From Acetobacteraceae bacterium (lineage in GTDB: Bacteria > Pseudomonadota > Alphaproteobacteria > Acetobacterales > Acetobacteraceae), in NCBI GenBank assembly GCA_947455205.1, contig CANGNF010000033.1, forward strand, positions 1-57,757: a stretch of 57,757 nt of DNA, in the 5' to 3' direction. How positions within the stretch are numbered: the first letter of the stretch is position 1; each line of letters begins with the position of its first letter. Shown in pieces: positions 52,425 through 57,757 of the stretch. Under the pieces are notes generated by a model. That model saw only the letters and a program-made list of their open reading frames with translations. It was not told the origin of the DNA and searched no databases. The position numbers and the translations under genes were made by a program.

Positions 52425-53354
52425 TCAGCGCCGGCGGAACAGCCGGCCATCCATGCAGGCCAGCCCCAGCGCCACCAGCGCCATGCCCGGCAGGTGGCGG
52501 GGCAGCAACGTCTCCCCCAGCAGCAGCCAGCCCAGCAATATGGCCACGGCGGGGTTGAGGAAGGTGACCAGCGACAGGTTGGTCGCCCCGGCCGCCGCCA
52601 GGATGCGGAAGTACAGCAGGTAGCCCAGCACGGTGGAGAACAGCGCCACCCCCACCACCGCCGCCCAGGTGGCGGCGCCCGGCATCGGCAGGCTCCAGGG
52701 CTGGTCGGCCAGCAGCATCAGCGGCAGCAACAGCAGGCTTGAGGCGCAGACCTGGCCGGTGGCGGTGACCGCCGGCGGCAGCCCCAGCCGGCGGAAGCGG
52801 CGGCCATAGATGCCAGCGAAGCCATAGGACAGCGAGGCGCCGAGGCAGGCCAGCTGCGCCAGCACGTCGTCGCCCAGGCCGCTCAGCGCCTGCGGGCCCA
52901 GCAGCACCGCGGCGCCGGCGAAGCCCAGCACCACGCCCAGGGTCTTCAGCGGGGTCAGCTTCTCGTCGGCGGTCAGCGCCTGCGCCACCAGCATGGTGAA
53001 CAGCGGCGTGGTGGCGTTGAGGATGCTGGCCAGCCCGCCGGAAATGCGGTGCTGGCCCCAGACCAGCAGCACGAAGGGCACCAGGTTGTTCAGCACCCCC
53101 ATGGCCAAAAAGCTGCCCCACAGCGCCGGCGCGCGCGGCAGCCTCAGGCCCATGGCGCGCAGTACCAGCAGCAGCACGGCGGCGGCCAGCGCCAGCCGCA
53201 GCCAGACCAGGGTGAAGGAAGGCAGCTCCCGCACCGCCACGGCCACGAAGAAGAACGACCCGCCCCAGAGCAGCGAGAGCACCAGCAGCCAGCCCCACAG
53301 CCGCGCGGTCATGGCGGGGGCGGCAAGCTGGCTGGCGATGGGGTCGGCAGGCAT
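52425..53354 (-). CDS. EamA/DMT-family transporter
   Basis: Drug/metabolite-type exporter of 309 residues with ten hydrophobic spans in two EamA repeats. The first runs from LWGWLLVLSLLWGGSFFFVAVAV and the second from LAQLACLGASLSYGFAGIYGRRF. Typical motifs include ASILNATTPLFTMLVAQAL and SLVTFLNPAVAILLGWLLLGE. Substrate unknown. The ATG at 53354 gives a normal N-terminus. It converges with the anti-sigma gene, their stops one base apart. The 275 bases upstream, before mutY, contain no gene I can support. Confidence 0.9.
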   Translation of the reverse strand: MPADPIASQLAAPAMTARLWGWLLVLSLLWGGSFFFVAVAVRELPSFTLVWLRLALAAAVLLLVLRAMGLRLPRAPALWGSFLAMGVLNNLVPFVLLVWGQHRISGGLASILNATTPLFTMLVAQALTADEKLTPLKTLGVVLGFAGAAVLLGPQALSGLGDDVLAQLACLGASLSYGFAGIYGRRFRRLGLPPAVTATGQVCASSLLLLPLMLLADQPWSLPMPGAATWAAVVGVALFSTVLGYLLYFRILAAAGATNLSLVTFLNPAVAILLGWLLLGETLLPRHLPGMALVALGLACMDGRLFRRR

Positions 53355-53629
53355 GGGGCGGTCCGTTGCTGGGCGGCTCAGGCGGCGCCGCCCGTGGCAG
53401 CCCGCCTGCCGCCGGTGGCGCTGCAATGCCCCTGCGCGGCGGCGGCGGCAAGTCCAGGTGCCGGTTGCGCCGCCCACGGCCGGCGGCTTCGCGTCCGGCC
53501 CCGGCTGCGGGACCGGCTTGGCGCGCGCGGTGCGGGTCCCGCCAGGCGCGTCCGGCCCGCCTGCTCACGCCGTGCAGCCGCCAGCCGGTACTGGCCGAAC
53601 CGCGCCATGCCCCAGCCCGGGGGTTGCGG

Positions 53630-54667
53630 TCAGCCCCCCGCCAGCGCCAGCACCCGGCGCATCGCGGTCGGCAGGGCCGGCGCCAGCCCGTCCAGCGGCC
53701 GGGCCTCGAAGCCATCCGGCGCCACCAGGCGCGGCACCGTGGCCAGGTACAGCGCCATCTCCAGCTGGAAATGGGTGAAGCCGTGCTGCGCCAGCCCCGG
53801 CAGGCGCTGCCAGGCCAGGCCGGCGACGGGGGCATGGGCCAGCGCCTCGGCCTCGCCCCAGGGCTGGTCGCGCCAGGGCGTGCCGGGGATTTCCAGCATG
53901 CCGCCCAGCAGCCCCTTGGGCGGCCGGCGCCGCACCAGCACCAGCCCGTCCGCGTCCTTCAGCAGAAAATGCGCGCCATGCCGCAGCGGGCGGTCCTTCT
54001 TCGCCGCCTTGGCCGGCAGCTCGGCCGCGAAGCCGCCGGCCTGCGCCGCGCAGCCCCCGCGCCAGGGGCACAGCGCGCAGGCCGGGGTACGCGGGGTGCA
54101 GATGGTCGCGCCCAGGTCGAACAGCGCCTGCACGAAGTCGCCCGGCCGGGCGCGGGCGGCGGCATCCTGCATGCTGTCCTGCGCCAGCGCGGCCAGGCGC
54201 GGCTTGGCGCCGGGCAAGGGCTCGCGCACCGCATGCACCCGGGCCATCACCCGCTCCACGTTGCCGTCCAGCGGGACCACCGGCAGGTCGAAGGCGATGG
54301 CGCCCACCGCCGCCGCCGTGTACGGGCCGACGCCCGGCAGTTCGCGCAACCCCTCCACACTGCGGGGGAAGCCGCCCAGCGCCACCACGGCGCGCGCCCC
54401 GGCCAGCAGGTTGCGGGCGCGGGCGTAGTAGCCAAGCCCGGCCCATTCCTCCATCACCGCGGCGTCCTCGGCCGCCGCCAGGGCCGCCACGGTGGGAAAC
54501 TTCTCCAGGAAGCGCCGGAAGCGCGGGCCGACGGTCGCCACCGTGGTCTGCTGCAGCATCACCTCGCTGAGCCAGACGTGGTAGGGGTCTCGCCCGCTGT
54601 CGCGCCAGGGCATTGCCCGGCGGTGGCGGTCGTACCAATTCAGCAGGGCATCGGGGTCAGGGCGCAT
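53630..54667 (-). CDS. mutY: A/G-specific adenine DNA glycosylase
   Basis: Removes adenine mispaired with 8-oxoguanine. The 345 residues have the catalytic E35 in WLSEVMLQQTTV, the helix-hairpin-helix LRELPGVGPYTAAAV with D134 in VPLDGNVERV, and the 4Fe-4S ligands C190-x6-C197-x2-C200-x5-C206. A C-terminal NUDIX-like domain for 8-oxoG recognition follows (LLKDADGLVLVRRRPPKGLLGGMLEIPG; HGFTHFQLEMALY). Start ATG at 54667 is two bases away from the divergent DciA-like start. Confidence 0.96.
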   Translation of the reverse strand: MRPDPDALLNWYDRHRRAMPWRDSGRDPYHVWLSEVMLQQTTVATVGPRFRRFLEKFPTVAALAAAEDAAVMEEWAGLGYYARARNLLAGARAVVALGGFPRSVEGLRELPGVGPYTAAAVGAIAFDLPVVPLDGNVERVMARVHAVREPLPGAKPRLAALAQDSMQDAAARARPGDFVQALFDLGATICTPRTPACALCPWRGGCAAQAGGFAAELPAKAAKKDRPLRHGAHFLLKDADGLVLVRRRPPKGLLGGMLEIPGTPWRDQPWGEAEALAHAPVAGLAWQRLPGLAQHGFTHFQLEMALYLATVPRLVAPDGFEARPLDGLAPALPTAMRRVLALAGG

Positions 54668-54669
54668 CA

Positions 54670-55140
54670 ATGGCCGAGGATAGCGGCGATCAGCGATTCT
54701 TCGGAGGGCCCCGCGCGCTGGGCGCCCTGCTGCCCCGGCTGACCAAGCCGGTCTTCCGCAAGAAGAGCCCGGCCGGCGCCCAGATCATGGCGGATTGGGC
54801 CGAGATCATCGGCCCGGCGCTGTCGGCCGTGACCGCGCCGCGCCGGCTTTCCGGCACCACACTCACCATTGCCTGCGCCGGCCCAGTGGCGATGGAGCTG
54901 ACCCACCTGGCGCCGCAGATCATCAGCCGGATCAATGGCGCGCTGGGCCGCCAGGCGGTGGCGCAGCTGAAATTCGTGCAGGAAGCCCTGGCCGGCGCCC
55001 GGCCGCCCGCCGCCCGCCGGCTGGCCCCGGCCGCCCCGCTGCCGGCCCAGGTGCAGGCCGGCATCGCCGCCGTGCCGGGGGAGGAATTGCGCGCCGCTCT
55101 GGCAAAGCTGGGCCAGGGCGTTTATCGAACCCCACGGTGA
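54670..55140 (+). CDS. dciA: DciA-like (DUF721) protein
   Basis: DciA loads the replicative helicase DnaB in bacteria that lack DnaC (established for the family). The 156 residues carry the DUF721 core: GPRALGALLPRLTKPVFRKK, MADWAEIIGPALSAVTAPRRL, TLTIACAGPVAMELTHLAP and IISRINGALGRQAVAQLKFVQ, the KH-like domain, with a basic tail. It is divergent from mutY and upstream of dsbA and smc, the conserved alphaproteobacterial order. Confidence 0.9.
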   Translation: MAEDSGDQRFFGGPRALGALLPRLTKPVFRKKSPAGAQIMADWAEIIGPALSAVTAPRRLSGTTLTIACAGPVAMELTHLAPQIISRINGALGRQAVAQLKFVQEALAGARPPAARRLAPAAPLPAQVQAGIAAVPGEELRAALAKLGQGVYRTPR

Positions 55141-55166
55141 ACCCGCCTTCCCTTCAGGAGTCCCCG

Positions 55167-55832
55167 ATGGCCCTGCCCGTTCCGGCCCGCCGCGCCGTTC
55201 TTGCCCTGGCTCCTACCCTGCTGGCACCTGCCCTGCTGGCGGCGCCCGCCCTGGCCCAAGGCCCAGCACCTGGCCCAGCCGCCGCGGCGGACCCCCGCAT
55301 GGCCGAACGCGCCATCGGCAAGGCCGAGGCGCCGGTGCGGGTGCTGGAGTTCTTCTCGCTCACCTGTTCCCACTGCGCCGCCTTCCACAAGGAAGTGCTG
55401 CCGCGCGTGAAGACCGAGCTGGTGGCCACCGGCCAGGCGCGCCTGGTGTGGCGCGACTTCCCGCTGGACCGGCTGGCGCTGGCCGCCGCCGCCGTGGCCC
55501 GCAGCCTGCCGGTGGAGCGGTATGAGGGCTTCATCGGCGCCCTGCTGGGCAACCAGGACCGCTGGGCCTTCACCCGCGGCGACCCGAAGGACGAGCTTGG
55601 CAAGATGGCGGCGCTGGCCGGCATGAACCGCGCCACCTACGACCAGGTCTTCGCCGATGAAGGGCTGCAGCGCGCCATCATGGAAGGCCGCGCCCGCGCC
55701 GAGCAGGAATTCCAGGTGCAGGCCACGCCCGCCTTCAATTTCGGCCGCGGCAGCGGGGCCGGGCGCAACCAGTCCGGCAACATGAGCTTCGAGACCTTCG
55801 CCGGCCTGGTGCAGGAGGCCGCGAAGGCTTGA
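55167..55832 (+). CDS. DsbA-family periplasmic thiol oxidoreductase
   Basis: 221 residues. A Sec signal (MALPVPARRAVLALAPTLLA through PALA, cut before QGPAP) is followed by a thioredoxin fold with active site C67-S-H-C70 in VLEFFSLTCSHCAAFHKEVL. The helical insertion (DRWAFTRGDPKDELGKMAAL) and the cis-proline strand VQATPAFNFG follow. It presumably forms or isomerises disulfides in exported proteins. AGGAG lies seven bases before the ATG. The stop overlaps the probable TTG start of smc. Confidence 0.92.
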   Translation: MALPVPARRAVLALAPTLLAPALLAAPALAQGPAPGPAAAADPRMAERAIGKAEAPVRVLEFFSLTCSHCAAFHKEVLPRVKTELVATGQARLVWRDFPLDRLALAAAAVARSLPVERYEGFIGALLGNQDRWAFTRGDPKDELGKMAALAGMNRATYDQVFADEGLQRAIMEGRARAEQEFQVQATPAFNFGRGSGAGRNQSGNMSFETFAGLVQEAAKA

Positions 55833-57757
55833 GCGACGCCGCGCCGCCGACCCCCCCGGAGGCGACGGACCCGCCCGCCGAGGCCGAGGCGGCGGGCGTG
55901 GTGGCGGCCGGCCACCAGCCGGAGGAAGCGCCGCGCGAGCGGGTGACGGTGAAAGCCACCCTGGCCCGGCTGCGGATCGCCGGCTTCAAGAGCTTCGCCG
56001 AGGCCACCAATGTGGAGGTGCTGCCGGGCCTGACCGGCATCGTCGGCCCCAATGGCTGCGGCAAGTCCAACGTGGTGGAGGCGCTGCGCTGGGCCATGGG
56101 CGAAACCTCCGCCCGCTCGCTCCGTGGCGGCGAGATGGAGGATGTGATCTTCGCCGGCACCGCCAACCGGCCGGGGCGCAACATCTGCGAGGTGACGCTG
56201 ACGCTGGAGGACGCGCTGGGCCTGGCACCGGCGCCGTTCAACGCGGCGGACGAGCTGGAGATCATCCGCCGGATCGAACGTGGCGCCGGCAGCGCCTACC
56301 GGATCAACGGCAAGGAATTCCGCGCCCGCGACGTGCAGACCATGTTCGCCGATATCGGCTCCGGCGCGCGCGCTTCCGGCATGGTCAGCCAGGGCCGCGT
56401 GGCCACGCTGATCCAGGCGCGGCCGGAGGACCGGCGCAGCGTGCTGGAGGAAGCCGCCGGCATCGCCGGCCTGCGCGCCCGCAAGCATGAGGCCGAGCTG
56501 AAGCTGCGCCAGGCCGAGCAGAACCTGCTGCGCGCCGAGGACCTGGTCGGCCAGTTGGACCTGCAGCGCCAGGGGCTGCAGAAGCAGGCGCGCCAGGCCA
56601 ATCGCTACCGCAACCTGAGCGGCCTGGTGCGGCAGGCCGAGGCCGAGTGGCTCAGCCTGCTGCGCGCCCGCGCCCAGGCCGGGCTGGCGCATGCCCGGGC
56701 CGGGCTGCGCGCCGCCGAAGCCGCGACCAAGGCCGCCGAGGCCGCCGCCGAGGCCGCCGCGCGTGCCACCTTCGCCGCCGATACCGGCCTGCCCGCCCCC
56801 CGCGCCGCCGAGGCCGCCGCCCGCACCGCGCTGGAACGCCGCCGGGTGGAGAGCGAGGGTCTGGAGGCCGAGGAAACCCGCGCGATAGAGGCCCTGGCCG
56901 CCGCCGAGGCGCGGCTGGCCCAGTTGGACGCCGACCTTGGCCATGCCGAGCGGACCGCCGCCGATGCCGAGGCCGCCGACCGCCGGCTGGCCACCGAGGA
57001 CCGGCAGTTGGCCACCGCGTTGGACGCCCTGCCGGCCGATGTCGAGGCAGCGCAATCCCTGCTGGCGGAGGCCGCCGACGCCGCCCGGCTGGCCGAGCAG
57101 GAAGCCAATATCGCCACCGAGGAAGCCGCCGTGCTGGCCGCCCGCGCCAACCAGGCGGCGCAGGAGCTGGCGACGGCGGAGGCCCGCGCCCGCCGCCTCG
57201 GCGAGCAGCACGCCGCCCTGGCCGCCGAGCATGCCGGCGCGCTGGCCGCCCGGATCGACGAGGAAAGGCTGGCCGAGGCCGGCGACGCCGTGGCGGTGGC
57301 GGAGAACTCGCTGGCCTGGGAACGCGCGGGGTTGGAACGCGCCGAGGCCGCCCGCGCCAAGGCGGCCGAAGCCCTGGCCGAAGCGCGCCGCGCCCTGGCC
57401 GAGGCCGAGGCCCAGCACACCCGCGCCAGCCAGGCCCGGCAGGAAGCCGCGCAACGCGCCCGCCGCATCACCGAGCAGCACGCCCGGCTGGCGGCCGAGG
57501 TCGCCGCCGCCCAGGCCGCGCGCATTCCACCGGAGCGCCTGGCCGCCGCCGAGGCCGCCGCCGCCACGGCCGAGACCACCCTGACCGAGGCGCGCGCCAC
57601 GCTGGAGACGGCCGAGGCGACGCGCATCGCCGCCCAGACCACGCATGCCGAGGCCCGCCGCGCGCTGGGCGAAGCCGCCGCCAACCGCGACCGCGCCCTG
57701 GCCGAGCGCGACACCCTGGCCCGCCGCGCCCGCCAGCTGGCCGAGCAGCGCACCACC
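55829..57757 (+). CDS. smc: chromosome segregation ATPase SMC, N-terminal part
   Basis: Condensin ATPase that organises and segregates the chromosome. The 643 codons present run to the window edge without a stop. The ATPase head reads LRIAGFKSFAEATNVEVLPGL with Walker A GPNGCGKS at 73-80, then SLRGGEMEDVIFAGT and a Q-loop region ASGMVSQGRVATLIQARPED. A very alanine- and glutamate-rich coiled coil follows. The canonical head normally begins near residue 1. A TTG at 55829 (AGGAGG ten bases ahead) adds about 45 acidic/proline-rich residues; GTG at 55943 or 55949 would remove them. The start is therefore uncertain. Confidence 0.92.
   Translation, partial: MSDAAPPTPPEATDPPAEAEAAGVVAAGHQPEEAPRERVTVKATLARLRIAGFKSFAEATNVEVLPGLTGIVGPNGCGKSNVVEALRWAMGETSARSLRGGEMEDVIFAGTANRPGRNICEVTLTLEDALGLAPAPFNAADELEIIRRIERGAGSAYRINGKEFRARDVQTMFADIGSGARASGMVSQGRVATLIQARPEDRRSVLEEAAGIAGLRARKHEAELKLRQAEQNLLRAEDLVGQLDLQRQGLQKQARQANRYRNLSGLVRQAEAEWLSLLRARAQAGLAHARAGLRAAEAATKAAEAAAEAAARATFAADTGLPAPRAAEAAARTALERRRVESEGLEAEETRAIEALAAAEARLAQLDADLGHAERTAADAEAADRRLATEDRQLATALDALPADVEAAQSLLAEAADAARLAEQEANIATEEAAVLAARANQAAQELATAEARARRLGEQHAALAAEHAGALAARIDEERLAEAGDAVAVAENSLAWERAGLERAEAARAKAAEALAEARRALAEAEAQHTRASQARQEAAQRARRITEQHARLAAEVAAAQAARIPPERLAAAEAAAATAETTLTEARATLETAEATRIAAQTTHAEARRALGEAAANRDRALAERDTLARRARQLAEQRTT

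Noticed and set aside
53355..53629. Short minus-strand frame (76 codons) between the DMT transporter and mutY
   Set aside because: Arg/Ser/Ala-rich, no ribosome site, no family; the 275-base gap is best left as non-coding with nothing recognisable.
55637..57646. Long open frame on the minus strand opposite smc, rich in Gly/Leu/Gln
   Set aside because: It is the mirror of the Ala/Glu-rich coiled coil; composition follows GC bias and no domain is seen.

Overview
The window is dense, very GC-rich chromosomal DNA from an alphaproteobacterium. The best inference is an Acetobacteraceae or Rhodospirillales member (Roseomonas-like). The reasons are a CtrA response regulator, a ChpT-type phosphotransferase and a CcrM-type GANTC methyltransferase in one stretch, together with an alphaproteobacterial mutY / DciA / dsbA / smc neighbourhood, flagellar export and chemotaxis genes, and the overall base composition. 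I saw no tRNA or rRNA gene, CRISPR array, phage gene or insertion sequence. Almost everything looks like resident chromosome.

Layout. 1-3.1 kb: cytochrome bc1 genes (petA, petB, leftward) divergent from hemF and a quinone oxidoreductase. 3.1-8 kb: a large lipoprotein of unknown function, an Lrp-type regulator divergent from hppD (tyrosine catabolism), a degenerate 27-bp repeat array and a poly-glycine secreted protein. 8-10.7 kb: fliI and a fliJ-like gene divergent from ctrA. 10.7-12.9 kb: a compact three-gene exosortase operon (surface-protein substrate, exosortase, small membrane protein). 12.9-19.9 kb: a leftward chpT-cheA-cheW-cheY-cheB-cheR run plus a small secreted protein, with a DUF3553-type gene divergent from chpT. 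20-27.8 kb: moaA, a small membrane protein, then a leftward five-gene cassette of four glycosyltransferases ending in an asparagine-synthetase-like protein whose two active sites both look degraded; ygfZ follows. 27.8-38.3 kb: an SDR dehydrogenase, a lysozyme-like protein, an acetyltransferase, ppdK, glyS/glyQ, anmK and tyrS. 38.4-47.8 kb: PAP2 phosphatase, a methyltransferase, a giant AsmA/YhdP-like protein, glnE and an acyltransferase. 47.8-49.8 kb: bcp, a 56-residue membrane peptide and ccrM. 49.8-52.4 kb: a DoxX-like/OpgC-like pair divergent from an ECF sigma factor and its zinc-finger anti-sigma. 52.4 kb to the end: a DMT exporter, mutY divergent from dciA, dsbA-like and the start of smc.

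How the parts connect. By family knowledge ChpT passes phosphate to CtrA, CtrA controls flagellar, chemotaxis and ccrM genes, and CcrM methylates GANTC. The window holds all three genes, a near-consensus CtrA box upstream of the 56-residue ORF and ccrM, and GANTC pairs in the ctrA and ccrM leaders. Envelope building is the second theme: the exosortase operon, the glycosyltransferase cassette, anmK, PAP2, the AsmA-like protein, the OpgC-like acyltransferase and a lysozyme-like protein.

The strongest candidates for something not yet described are the exosortase operon with its uncharacterised third gene, and the translationally coupled glycosyltransferase cassette with its probable pseudo-amidotransferase.
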